Shown: positions 30,565 to 40,022, numbered from the stretch's first letter. The stretch is DNA of 64,000 nucleotides from Leptolyngbyaceae cyanobacterium HOT.MB2.61 (GCA_023511615.1 JAIMBL010000002.1:18463-82462); one strand, 5' to 3'. Notes: a model not told the origin generated them from the sequence alone. A program made the numbers and translations.

Positions 30565-31449
30565 ATGCAAACACTCCTTGTGACGGGAGCCAGTGGCTTT
30601 CTGGGATGGAATCTTTGCCAGGTTGCCGCTCCTGAATGGAAGGTGTATGGCACCTATCTTTCTCGCAAGATTAGCATTCCTGGAATTACCTTACTAAAAG
30701 TTGATTTGAGGGATTTGCAAGCAATCAAAGATCTGTTTCACACTGTCCAGCCCAATGCGGTCATTCACCTGGCTGCCCAGGCCAACATGAATCGCTGTCA
30801 GGATGAACCAGAAGCATCCCATCTACTGAACGTTGCGGTTGCCTGTAATGTTGTTGAGTTGTGTGCAGACCTGGGTATTCCCTGCGTATTTACTTCCACC
30901 GACCAGGTGTTTGATGGCTTAAACCCACCCTACCGGGAAACCGATCCCCCCTCTCCAATCAACCGCTATGGAGAGCAAAAAGCAACAGCAGAAGCTGTTA
31001 TCCTGAACCGCTATCCCAGAACTGCTATCTGCCGGATGCCGCTTATGTTTGGGGCAGCACCTCCTGGCACCAACAGTTTTCTGCAACCCTTCATTCAAAC
31101 ATTGAAGGACGAGCGAGAATTGAAATTATTTGTGGACGAAATTCGAACCCCCATCAGCAGCACTACCGCCGCCAGAGGATTACTCCTTGCCCTTGATAAG
31201 GTGCAGGGATTGCTCCATCTAGGGGGCAAAGAGCGAATCTCGCGCTACGACTTTGGCCGACTGATGATAGATATCCTGAATTTACCTGCTACGGGATTGA
31301 GAGCGGCCTACCAACGGGATGTGAAGTTGTCTGCCCCTCGCCCATCTGATGTCTCTCTAGACAGCTCAAACGCCTTTGCCCTAGGCTTCGACCCACCTTC
31401 GATTAGGGCAGAACTGAAACAGTTGAAAGACATGCTGGAGGACTGGTAG
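30565..31449 (+). CDS. RmlD-like NAD(P)-dependent sugar reductase / SDR protein
   Basis: MQTLLVTGASGFLGWNLCQ...VIHLAAQANMNRCQDEPEAS...TSTDQVFDG...YGEQKATAEAVIL; track start 30541. Confidence 0.88.
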   Translation: MQTLLVTGASGFLGWNLCQVAAPEWKVYGTYLSRKISIPGITLLKVDLRDLQAIKDLFHTVQPNAVIHLAAQANMNRCQDEPEASHLLNVAVACNVVELCADLGIPCVFTSTDQVFDGLNPPYRETDPPSPINRYGEQKATAEAVILNRYPRTAICRMPLMFGAAPPGTNSFLQPFIQTLKDERELKLFVDEIRTPISSTTAARGLLLALDKVQGLLHLGGKERISRYDFGRLMIDILNLPATGLRAAYQRDVKLSAPRPSDVSLDSSNAFALGFDPPSIRAELKQLKDMLEDW

Positions 31450-31522
31450 ACAATGGCCTAAGTCCAGCAACTATTGGGGTTAGGGGATAGGAATGTAAAG
31501 TTCCTCTGGCAAACCACTGTTC

Positions 31523-31611
31523 CGTCAGGAAAGTTTTGACGGGTCGCAGACCCTCAAAATTCAACCTCTATCAACTCCCTGGGCGTTCGCTACCCGTCAA
31601 ATTTGATTTGA
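31523..31611 (+). repeat. Family 3 long-TIR repeat, copy 1
   Basis: GTCAGGAAAGTTTTGACGGGTCGCAGACCCTCAAAATTCAACCTCTATCAACTCCCTGGGCGTTCGCTACCCGTCAAATTTGATTTGAC; near-identical inverted copy at 63.9 kb. Confidence 0.8.
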
Positions 31612-31697
31612 CAGAGTACTACCAGGATGTACTTATCTATTCCTCACCCTCTCTGACAACTAACAACCAACAACTAACAACTATTTCAGCAATGCCA

Positions 31698-32819
31698 CTA
31701 TTTCCGATGCCTCGCCCCCCGATATTGCATCTGTCGTTTCAGGGCGTACTCTGCGGCAAAGCGGGGGGTATCACCTTTGTGGCCTATCACAATCACCGTA
31801 TCGCCCTCGTGGAGAAAAACATCATGGCTGGGGTGAATGATGATAGTGCCATCGGCTCGTTGCAGGGCAACAATGATAAAGCTGCTGTGTCCGCGCACTT
31901 CGGCGGTGCCCACACTGGTACCGATGAGTTGGGACCCTGGCGGAATCACCAGTTCATCCATGTGGAGTTCGACCTGAGCCAGCATTTCGTTGAGAGTTTT
32001 GCGATCATCGCTGGTTTCTAAAAAGTTGAGGGAGGCGGGATGGGTGATGAGGTGGGACATTCGCAACGCGCCAATTTCAGCGGGTAAAACAACGTGATCG
32101 GCTCCTGCCTGGCGCAGTTTCTTCTCAGTTGAGGGAAATTCACCACGGGCCACAATCATCAGATCGGGATTGAGATTACGGACTGTCAGGGTAATAAACA
32201 CGTTGATGGCGTCGTCGGGGAGAACGGTTGCCAGTACTTTTGCCCGCTGAATTCCAGCATTTTCCAAAATCATCTCGTCACTGGCATTGCCTAACCGCAC
32301 CAGGTAGCCCCTGGCTTCGGCAGCGGTGATGCGATCGGGGTTGCTATCCAGCACCACAAACGGAATTCTAGATTCAACCAGTTTGCGGGCCAGAATTTGC
32401 CCAATCCGCCCGAAGCCGCAGATGATGACGTGTTCCCTCAAATTTGCAATCTCCCGTGTCATGCGCCTCGCTCCCAATGCCCTGTTGAACTCGCCTTCGG
32501 TAATCATCTGGATGAAGCCACCCACAATGTAGACAACGGTGACGTAACCGGCAACGATGATAAGCATTGTAAAAGCTCGTAGCGCTGGGGTCATGGGGCC
32601 AACTTCACCGAAGCCCACACCAAAGACAGTGATGACCACCATGTAGATGGAATCCAGCAAACTCCAGCCAGATAGGACATAGCCAGTGACTGCTATAACG
32701 ACGATGAGCAGAAAGCAGGCTGTGCCAAAGAGAATATTTTTGAGTGACTGCCTCATGGGTGCTGCGGAGCGTCTAAAACGGATGCAATCGCCCATTACTT
32801 TGTTGCGATCGCGACCCAA
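31698..32819 (-). CDS. Ion (potassium-type) channel with RCK/TrkA-N domains
   Basis: Two TM segments, pore VVITVFGVGFGEVGP, then HVIICGFGRIGQILARKLVESRIPFVVLDSNPDR (TrkA-N) and TrkA-C-like end. Confidence 0.88.
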   Translation of the reverse strand: MGRDRNKVMGDCIRFRRSAAPMRQSLKNILFGTACFLLIVVIAVTGYVLSGWSLLDSIYMVVITVFGVGFGEVGPMTPALRAFTMLIIVAGYVTVVYIVGGFIQMITEGEFNRALGARRMTREIANLREHVIICGFGRIGQILARKLVESRIPFVVLDSNPDRITAAEARGYLVRLGNASDEMILENAGIQRAKVLATVLPDDAINVFITLTVRNLNPDLMIVARGEFPSTEKKLRQAGADHVVLPAEIGALRMSHLITHPASLNFLETSDDRKTLNEMLAQVELHMDELVIPPGSQLIGTSVGTAEVRGHSSFIIVALQRADGTIIIHPSHDVFLHEGDTVIVIGHKGDTPRFAAEYALKRQMQYRGARHRK

Positions 32820-32928
32820 CCATCTTTAGTAAAGAGCCGTTTCCATTAGAAGCACAGGTCACTACGAAATTTTGTATTGGTAAAGTCAATTACAATTTCT
32901 TACTGCCCCTCATAAACCTCGGAGGTTT

Positions 32929-33045
32929 TATAGCTCTAAGCAGGTGCGTTAGGACATTAGAATTTAGAGAGGGTGTGAGAGCTTCGCCCCCAGCCAGAGG
33001 TGGAACCCCTGCACCCCGTCCTGACCACAATGACTACCGCTATAA
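32929..33045 (-). repeat. Family 2 structured repeat, copy 2
   Basis: TATAGCTCTAAGCAGGTGCGTTAGGAC...CTTCGCCCCCAGCCAGAGGTGGAACCCCTGCACCCCGTCCTGA...ACCGCTATA. Confidence 0.8.
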
Positions 33046-33289
33046 CTTACACTGCCCCTCTTAATTCGCATCGACGGTTAAGCCTCCGAGATTATGCCAA
33101 GCGAAAACCTCTGAGGTTTTCGCTTACAGGGGTTTTCAGTTGAGTTAGCCACATTTTGAGGGGCTAGAAGCTGACTTTAAGGGGCTAGGGGTTAGTGGCT
33201 AAAGTGTGGTTTATGCATTTGAAACTTGCTGTAACTGTCCCTTAACTCATTTTGACGGTTCAATCTCCGGGGTTTTGGCAGGAGGGGAG

Positions 33290-33937
33290 CTACTGTTTGA
33301 ACGGTTTTTGGGCTTTGCGCTTTTGACGGCGACGGGCACAGACCATTCCTAAACCGGCGACCGTTAAGCCAGCGATCGTCGTCGGTTCAGGAATAGCAGC
33401 AGTGGGAGTAAACGAGAGTGGCTCCTGGGAAAAGTACCGCCCAGCAATGGGACCGTCCTGGGAAAAGGTATAGCCAACGACAGTATCCCCCAGTGAACCA
33501 CTGCTCCGCCAGCCTGTGCCATCCAAAGCATTTGCAGTCGGAGCAGTCACCCAAAAGCTGTAGTAGCCAGGCGAGACAAAGAAGCTGAAAGGAGCAAGAT
33601 TTGCCAGCCCCCAGGAAACATTTTCGAACCCGGTTCCACTCCCCTGAAATAGAGAGCTAAAGGCCGTAAATTCATTCCCATCCAGCTGACCATCGCCATT
33701 TGTGTCAGTACCAGAAAATTCTCCAGTCAACGTTCCACTGCTACCGAAGGTTTGATTAAAAGCAAAGTTGAATGCCTGGGCAGAATTCGTATGAAAAACT
33801 ACAGTACCTAACGACACACTGAAGGTCGTGATAATCAATTTTTGAAATCGGTTCAGCACAACTCTAAATCTCCCTGTGTAGTGTATTGAGCACACAAAAC
33901 TACGTCCAAGAGAGATAACTACCCATTCCCCAGTCAA
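33290..33937 (-). CDS. PEP-CTERM sorting-domain exported protein
   Basis: C-terminus IPEPTTIAGLTVAGLGMVCARRRQKRK; N-terminal signal peptide LIITTFSVSLGTVVFHTNSAQAF. Start uncertain. Confidence 0.88.
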   Translation of the reverse strand: MTGEWVVISLGRSFVCSIHYTGRFRVVLNRFQKLIITTFSVSLGTVVFHTNSAQAFNFAFNQTFGSSGTLTGEFSGTDTNGDGQLDGNEFTAFSSLFQGSGTGFENVSWGLANLAPFSFFVSPGYYSFWVTAPTANALDGTGWRSSGSLGDTVVGYTFSQDGPIAGRYFSQEPLSFTPTAAIPEPTTIAGLTVAGLGMVCARRRQKRKAQKPFKQ

Positions 33938-34164
33938 CCTGAAACAAGGGTGCTCCTAGACGTTACGTACCTTATGCAGGTTACAAGAATCAGCACAAAC
34001 AGCCCCAAATGCAGGGATGCTGCCCTTTCTGAGCCTGTCCCCTGCTACCTATTACCTGTCGCTTACTTCCTGTGTTCCCAATTTCACCAAATTCACAGAA
34101 GGAATGTAAGTTTTGCTAATTACACGGATAGTTAAATTTAGGTAAAAAATAGCACCGCTTCAAT

Positions 34165-34280
34165 CTATAGCTATAGCCACCAGACTTAGGACGGGGTGCA
34201 GGGGTTGAACCCCTGGCTGGGGGCGAAGCCCCCACACACCCCTTAAACCCAGTGTCCTAAGCAACCTGGCGACAGCTATA
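34165..34280 (+). repeat. Family 2 structured repeat, copy 3
   Basis: CTATAGCTATAGCCACCAGACTTAGGACGGGGTGCAGGGGTTGAACCCCTGGCTGGGGGCGAAGCCCCCACACACCCCTTAAACCCAGTGTCCTAAGCAACCTGGCGACAGCTATA. Confidence 0.88.
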
Positions 34281-34364
34281 AAACAAAATCCCTGGAATAT
34301 TGATTTTGTTTTGGTGATAAGCGATGCCTATCACCAAGCTCTCAGGGGAGTCTCAGCAAATTGA

Positions 34365-35570
34365 TTGAAGGATACTTTTAGCGGGAAATTAGACGTGGTT
34401 GCCATCTCTGAAAATCTCCAACGCGCTACAGACGCATCGGCTTTCCAGGGACAGATTGCTGTTCTGTTGATGGGCTATGGCGAAGTTGAAAGTTATGACG
34501 ATTTTGCGAACTATAACGAGCAGGCGTTGAACCTACTGACAGCAAAGTTTGCGCCAGTGCCAACCTGGGTCTACCCACCGCTGGCAAGGTTGTTAGCTGT
34601 GTTTGATCTGCACGAATGGAGCCACCAGCACGATCATTTCATCTCCCCCCACAATGCCATTTTCGAGCGTCAGCGAGCCGGAATTGAGCAAGCCTTGCAG
34701 GAGCGGTGGGGCGATCGTGTCAAAGTCTTCAAAGCGTTTAACTTCTGTAAGCCTTTCTTACCGGAGCAGGTTTTGGAAAAAATCAAAGCAGGTGGATTCA
34801 GCAAATTGCTAATCTATCCTCTGCTGGTAGTCGATTCCATCTTTACCAGTGGAATTGCGGTGGAGCAGGTGAACAAAGCCCTGGCCAAGCTGACGGATGC
34901 CACAGAGCAGTGGGTGAAAGGGATTCGCTATATTCCTTCGTTCTACAACGAGCCTGACTACATTGACCTGATGGCGCAGCTGGTTGAGGAAAAAATTCAG
35001 AAAGAACTGGCAGCCGCCCACCTTCCTTCCCAGACTGGGATTGTGCTGATGAACCACGGTTGTCCTCACAAAGCCAAGGGGTTTACCTCTGGGATTGATG
35101 AGAGTCAGGCACTCTACGAACGGGTACGGGAGAAGCTGATTCATCGCTATCCATTGATTTCGGTGGGCTGGCTGAACCATCAAACACCGCTGATTGAATG
35201 GACACAGCCGAACGCAGAACTGGCCGCGAAGAATTTAATCGAACTGGGGGCAACGGCAATCGTTTTCATGCCGATTGGTTTTGCCACTGAGAACCATGAA
35301 ACGCTGCTGGATGTGGATCACATCATTCATAGATTGCAGAAAAAGCGCCCGGACGTGACCTATGTGCAGATGGAGTGTGTGAATGACCACCCGGCGTTCC
35401 TTAAAATGGCAGCGGAGTGGGCGAATCCTCAAATTGAAGCGTTGCTGTCAGAGGAGGCTTTAGCAGTGAGTCCCAGTCTGGCCCACAGTCATTCCCGTCA
35501 TTCTCACGGACACTCCCATGGGCATCACCATCACCACGATGGGCATGGACATCATCACCATCCTCAATGA
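34365..35570 (+). CDS. Ferrochelatase/CbiX-like chelatase with His-rich C-terminus
   Basis: IAVLLMGYGEVESYDDF..., VLMNHGCPHKAKGF, FMPIGFATENHETLLDVD; ends HSHSRHSHGHSHGHHHHHDGHGHHHHPQ. Track start is TTG; exact start uncertain. Confidence 0.78.
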   Translation: MKDTFSGKLDVVAISENLQRATDASAFQGQIAVLLMGYGEVESYDDFANYNEQALNLLTAKFAPVPTWVYPPLARLLAVFDLHEWSHQHDHFISPHNAIFERQRAGIEQALQERWGDRVKVFKAFNFCKPFLPEQVLEKIKAGGFSKLLIYPLLVVDSIFTSGIAVEQVNKALAKLTDATEQWVKGIRYIPSFYNEPDYIDLMAQLVEEKIQKELAAAHLPSQTGIVLMNHGCPHKAKGFTSGIDESQALYERVREKLIHRYPLISVGWLNHQTPLIEWTQPNAELAAKNLIELGATAIVFMPIGFATENHETLLDVDHIIHRLQKKRPDVTYVQMECVNDHPAFLKMAAEWANPQIEALLSEEALAVSPSLAHSHSRHSHGHSHGHHHHHDGHGHHHHPQ

Positions 35571-35638
35571 AGGAATGTGAGACGATCGCCCCCTCATTCT
35601 GGTATGAAAATACACAGACTGTTTGACAGGTTAAAGCC

Positions 35639-35821
35639 ATGTCTAAAGAAAATGCCCAGGTTTGCCCAATTTGCAAGGTCAAAATCATCAAGATGGTGGG
35701 GGGCGATCGCGTTCTGTTTTCAATGGGGCCACCAGGAACCCGATCAACCCTGTGGGCAAAGGTCTGCCGTTTCACCAATAAACCGGGCTGTATTAATCGG
35801 GATGCTGGGGTTGGGGGATGA
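35639..35821 (+). CDS. Small Cys-rich (zinc-ribbon-like) protein
   Basis: MSKENAQVCPICKVKIIKMVGGDRVLFSMGPPGTRSTLWAKVCRFTNKPGCINRDAGVGG; CPxC plus two further Cys. Confidence 0.6.
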   Translation: MSKENAQVCPICKVKIIKMVGGDRVLFSMGPPGTRSTLWAKVCRFTNKPGCINRDAGVGG

Positions 35822-35833
35822 GGGTTCAGCGGG

Positions 35834-35914
35834 GGTAGACCTAACAAGGTCATGATGAGGGGCACCAGCCACCATCCTTAGCAACTCAAAAATTATTACG
35901 ATTTGGGCCCTACC
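35834..35914 (+). mobile_element. MITE family 1, copy B (81 bp), TSD TCAGCGGG
   Basis: GGTAGACCTAACAAGGTCATGATGAGGGGCACCAGCCACCATCCTTAGCAACTCAAAAATTATTACGATTTGGGCCCTACC flanked by TCAGCGGG at 35826-35833 and 35915-35922. Confidence 0.92.
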
Positions 35915-38128
35915 TCAGCGGGCATGGATGAAAGCGATCGCACTGTTCCATTTCACAGTTTGATTACATAAGCGTTCAAATGCTTTGCGAATTTGAGTTT
36001 GCTCAGCCTCTGAAAGTAATCGGTTCAAGTAACTGGCATAGGTTGGTTGAGTGTCTGTAGAGAGCGAAAACCAGCGATCCAGCAACGCTGGAGTCACCAG
36101 TAAATCAGTCAATGAGTAATCAATTTCAATATTTGCAGTCAATTCTATGGCTGTAAATAGCTGCTGCCAATCGTCAATATCCCAATTAAGTATCGAGTTT
36201 GATTTTTGCGAGTAAATGGCATCTTCTGTCCGCACCAGTTTTTTATATAGTTTGGCACTCAGCCAGGTGGGGTCAAGTAGCTGATAAAGTCGCTGGGAGC
36301 GGTGGGGAACTGTTTCCGCCAGGACGATGACTCCTCCGGGGCGAAGCCATTCTCGCAATGATTGCAGGGCTGTAGCCTTATCCGGTTCTTTCATGAATGC
36401 ATTGCGTCCGATGATACAATCAAATCGAATATCGGGTGCCTGCGTTCGCAACAGGGTAGGGAGGTTTGACAAATGGGTTTGTAGAATGATGGGACGGGCA
36501 AGTTCGGGCAATGCCATGGCCTGTTCGGCTAAGGCTGTTGCGTCGGTGGCAGTGTGAACGCAGGCAAAAACGCTACCCCCCGGAACACGGCGAACAGCTT
36601 CCCAGGTAAGCAATCCACTCCCTGCATTGAGGTCAAGAATGACGTGGTGGCGTTGAGGATGGGCGATCGCAAACAGGTGATCGCGCACGGCTCCCAGACG
36701 TTCTCCCACCTGCCCCAGGGTGCGTTGTAACCAGCGTTCCTGGGCCGAATTGGGAGTGCTAAAGGTCAAAATTTCGGGAGTTGCGGTACTGATGCCTTCT
36801 ACCAGTGCCGCGAGCTGCGCTTCCCGTTTGCGAGTTACCTGATGCTGAATTGCGGCTTCGTAGCCCTGACTGGAGGGTTGATAAAATACCTGCCCTTGCA
36901 GGCTGGAAGGCAGATATTGCTGAGCAACCCAGTGATCTCGATAGGCATGGGGATAGAGGTAGCCTGCACCATGACCGAAGCCTTTCTTGTCCCGGTTCGC
37001 GTCCTTCAATGGGTTGGGAACGTCCGCCTCCCGCTCTTGCTCCACAGTGGAGAGGGCATCGAAAAAACCCATCACACTGTTTGATTTGGGGGCTGTTGCC
37101 AGGTAAAGCGTGGCGTGGGCCAGGGGATAGCGACCCTCCGGCATCCCCACCCGATCAAAAGCCTGGGCACAGGCATTGACAATGGCGATCGCGTGAGGAT
37201 CTGCCATACCCACATCTTCTCCCGCCAGAATCAGCAAACGTCGAAAAATAAAGCGGGGGTCTTCACCGGCATAAACCATCCGTGCCAGCCAGTAGAGGGC
37301 GGCATCGGGATCGGAACCCCGCACGCTTTTGATGAAAGCGCTAATGGTGTCGAAGTGGGCATCCCCTTCCTTGTCATAGAGAACTGCCCGCTGCTGAATC
37401 GATTCTTCTGCTACCGATAAATCGATATGAATAGTTCCCGTTGCGTCAGAAGGTGTTGTTTCAACGGCCAGTTCCAGGGCATTTAACAATGCCCGCGCAT
37501 CCCCATTAGCAACATTCACCAGGTGATCTAAAGCAGTAGCATCCAGCTGCACCTTGAGTTTGCCATAGCCCCGTTCTTCGTCGGTTAGCGCCTGTTGCAC
37601 CACCTGGCGCAGGTCTGCTTCATCCAGTGGCTTCAGTTGAAAGATCCGCGATCGCGAAACCAGCGCTTTATTCACTTCAAAATAGGGATTTTCGGTCGTG
37701 GCTCCAATCAGAATGACTGTACCATTTTCAACCCACGGCAAAAGCGCATCCTGTTGGGCCTTGTTAAAGCGATGAACTTCATCCACAAACAGAATCGTGC
37801 GCTGGTTGTACATGCCGCGCTTTTCCTGGGCAGTGGCGATCGCATCCCGAATTTCCTTCACCCCAGCTAGCACTGCATTGATTGAAATGAAATGGGCTTT
37901 GGTTGTATTGGCAATGACCCGTGCCAGCGTCGTCTTCCCCGTCCCTGGCGGCCCATAAAAAATGAGGGACGATAGCTGATCCGCCTGAATCGCACGCCGC
38001 AACAATCGTCCCGGCCCCACAATTCCATCCTGCCCAACAAACTCATCTAGCGTACGCGGACGCATCCGTGCTGCCAGAGGTGCTTCTACCTCTGTCGTCG
38101 CCAACCGATGCTGGTCGAACAAATCCAT
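35915..38128 (-). CDS. rarA: RarA/MgsA-type AAA+ recombination factor fused to a methyltransferase-like domain
   Basis: PRTLDEFVGQDGIVGPGRLLRRAIQADQLSSLIFYGPPGTGKTTLARVIANTT...DEVHRFNKAQQDALLPWVENG; C-terminal VILDLNAGSGLLTWEAVRR...GGVIVLAETVPHRSQRLY. Confidence 0.93.
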   Translation of the reverse strand: MDLFDQHRLATTEVEAPLAARMRPRTLDEFVGQDGIVGPGRLLRRAIQADQLSSLIFYGPPGTGKTTLARVIANTTKAHFISINAVLAGVKEIRDAIATAQEKRGMYNQRTILFVDEVHRFNKAQQDALLPWVENGTVILIGATTENPYFEVNKALVSRSRIFQLKPLDEADLRQVVQQALTDEERGYGKLKVQLDATALDHLVNVANGDARALLNALELAVETTPSDATGTIHIDLSVAEESIQQRAVLYDKEGDAHFDTISAFIKSVRGSDPDAALYWLARMVYAGEDPRFIFRRLLILAGEDVGMADPHAIAIVNACAQAFDRVGMPEGRYPLAHATLYLATAPKSNSVMGFFDALSTVEQEREADVPNPLKDANRDKKGFGHGAGYLYPHAYRDHWVAQQYLPSSLQGQVFYQPSSQGYEAAIQHQVTRKREAQLAALVEGISTATPEILTFSTPNSAQERWLQRTLGQVGERLGAVRDHLFAIAHPQRHHVILDLNAGSGLLTWEAVRRVPGGSVFACVHTATDATALAEQAMALPELARPIILQTHLSNLPTLLRTQAPDIRFDCIIGRNAFMKEPDKATALQSLREWLRPGGVIVLAETVPHRSQRLYQLLDPTWLSAKLYKKLVRTEDAIYSQKSNSILNWDIDDWQQLFTAIELTANIEIDYSLTDLLVTPALLDRWFSLSTDTQPTYASYLNRLLSEAEQTQIRKAFERLCNQTVKWNSAIAFIHAR

Positions 38129-38319
38129 TGCACTTCGCCCATCCTTCCGACTAAATTATCAACTTCCTTAAGAAATTGAGCCAGAAAATGTAGAGAGGTA
38201 AAGTACTCAATAGAGCGATTGCCCAATTGGGATTACAACGCACTCGCAAGCGTCATGCAGAGCATCTTTTAGTAACCTCGCAGCCAGGTTATACTGTCCA
38301 CCACCTGGAAGATGCACCA

Positions 38320-38664
38320 ATGGAAACCACAGAATTGACCCAAATTGTCACTGCCCACCAGCAGGCAATTACCTGGCATGAGCAATGGCAGGCTGAGCAT
38401 GAAGCCGCGATGGGACAGCATAACGAGGCCATCGCCCCAATCGACGAGCGACTTGAACGCATTGCCGAGCAACAGGAGACAAATCAGCGGGCGATCGCCC
38501 AACTTACGGCTGAACATTCGCTCAGTAGACAGGACATCAACACATCGAAGAAAAGAGCGTTTCCGTGTAATGTTATAGCGGATACTTTTCTCTCAAGGGC
38601 GATCGCCATTAATGGAAAAGCAGAGAACTGGTGGATTGCCGGCTGGGTATTGGGCACTCTCTAA
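38320..38664 (+). CDS. Hypothetical coiled-coil protein
   Basis: METTELTQIVTAHQQAITWHEQWQAEHEAAMGQHNEAIAPIDERLERIAEQQETNQRAIAQL; in frame in track ORF 38227..38664; C-terminus looks non-conserved. Confidence 0.45.
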   Translation: METTELTQIVTAHQQAITWHEQWQAEHEAAMGQHNEAIAPIDERLERIAEQQETNQRAIAQLTAEHSLSRQDINTSKKRAFPCNVIADTFLSRAIAINGKAENWWIAGWVLGTL

Positions 38665-38729
38665 TCCCCGCCCCCTAGCCCCTCATTAGCCCCTACCCTC
38701 TGATTCTGCGTGGTAGTGAGAAATGAACT

Positions 38730-40022
38730 ATGAACGTGCATCCCTCGAATTCTGACACACTCATGAGCAATTCTGTTCAGCAGAAAAAAATCCCTCTCAA
38801 TCATACCTGGCTTTGCATCAAGCGCTTCTGGTCTCTTGCTGTTCTGGGAGCTTGCATCAGCTCATGCAGTAACCCCATCCCTACCGCTTCCCCCACTGCC
38901 GCTTCACCCCAGGCAGGCAGTGGCAATTTTACCGTCGGTATGGTCATCGTGGGTCCTAAAAATGATGGAGGTTGGAACCAGGCTCACTACGAAGGCATGC
39001 AACAGGTCGCGAAGGACCTCAACATCAAGTTTGAGTACGTTGATAAGGTGAACCCAGCCGATCGCCCTAATGTCACCGGAGTGCAGGTCGCTGATGATCT
39101 GATCGCCAAAGGTGCAAAAATGGTCATTTTCAACTCCGATGACTTCAAAGACGATGCCCTGGAAGCGGCTAAAAAACATCCCCAAATTCCCATCATTCAC
39201 GCGTCGGGCGACTACGCCTGGAAAGAAGGCAAGAACTTCAAAAATCAGCCCAACCTGGGTAACATCATGGGTCGCATGGAGTTTGGCAAAATGATTGCCG
39301 GATGTGCCGCAGCTTTAGGTACAGAAAAGGGCAAAATTGGCTATCTCGGCCCCCTGATCAATGATGAAACCCGTCGCTACGCCTCCGCCGCCTACCTAGG
39401 AGCCAAATACTGCTGGGAAAACTACGTCAAGAAAGATCCAAAAGACTTGAATTTTAAGGTGACCTGGATTGGTTTCTGGTTCAACATTCCCGGTAAAACC
39501 CTCGACCCCACTAAAGTTGCAGACGACTACTACAACAGCGGCTACGATGTGGTGATGTCAGGAATCGACACCCCAGAAGCAGCGGTACAGGGTAAGAAAG
39601 CGGCAGAAGCCGGTAAAAAGGTGAAATACGTTCACTATGACCTGAAGACGGGTTGTGAACTGGCTCCTGATATCTGCCTGGGTGTTCCCTACTACAACTG
39701 GGCCCTGCCCTACGCCGATGCCGTCAAGAAGGCAATGGATGGAAAAATGCCCAACGAATTTGTCTGGTTGGGACCCAACTGGAAGGACATCAATGCTCCC
39801 GATTCTATGATTGGGTTTCTCCCTGGTAATGCTCTGGGCGACAAGAAGAAATTCATCGACGAGTTCATTAGGGGCATGGGCGACGGTAGCATTAACCTCT
39901 ACAGGGGACCCATCAATTTCCAGGACGGCACTATCTATATAAAGGAAGGGGAAGTCGCAACCGAGCAACAGATCTGGTACCTGCCCCAACTGCTAGCCGG
40001 AATGGAAGGACCAAGCAAGTAA
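38730..40022 (+). CDS. BMP-family ABC transporter substrate-binding lipoprotein
   Basis: Lipobox-like LGACISSCS; VGMVIVGPKNDGGWNQAHYEGMQQVAKDL...VFNSDDFKDDALEAAKKHPQIPIIHASG. Confidence 0.92.
   Translation: MNVHPSNSDTLMSNSVQQKKIPLNHTWLCIKRFWSLAVLGACISSCSNPIPTASPTAASPQAGSGNFTVGMVIVGPKNDGGWNQAHYEGMQQVAKDLNIKFEYVDKVNPADRPNVTGVQVADDLIAKGAKMVIFNSDDFKDDALEAAKKHPQIPIIHASGDYAWKEGKNFKNQPNLGNIMGRMEFGKMIAGCAAALGTEKGKIGYLGPLINDETRRYASAAYLGAKYCWENYVKKDPKDLNFKVTWIGFWFNIPGKTLDPTKVADDYYNSGYDVVMSGIDTPEAAVQGKKAAEAGKKVKYVHYDLKTGCELAPDICLGVPYYNWALPYADAVKKAMDGKMPNEFVWLGPNWKDINAPDSMIGFLPGNALGDKKKFIDEFIRGMGDGSINLYRGPINFQDGTIYIKEGEVATEQQIWYLPQLLAGMEGPSK

Noticed and set aside
31650-31685. CTAACAACCAACAACTAACAAC strings, also at about 47975 and 63325
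   Set aside because: Low-complexity intergenic strings common in such genomes; no structure beyond simple repetition seen.
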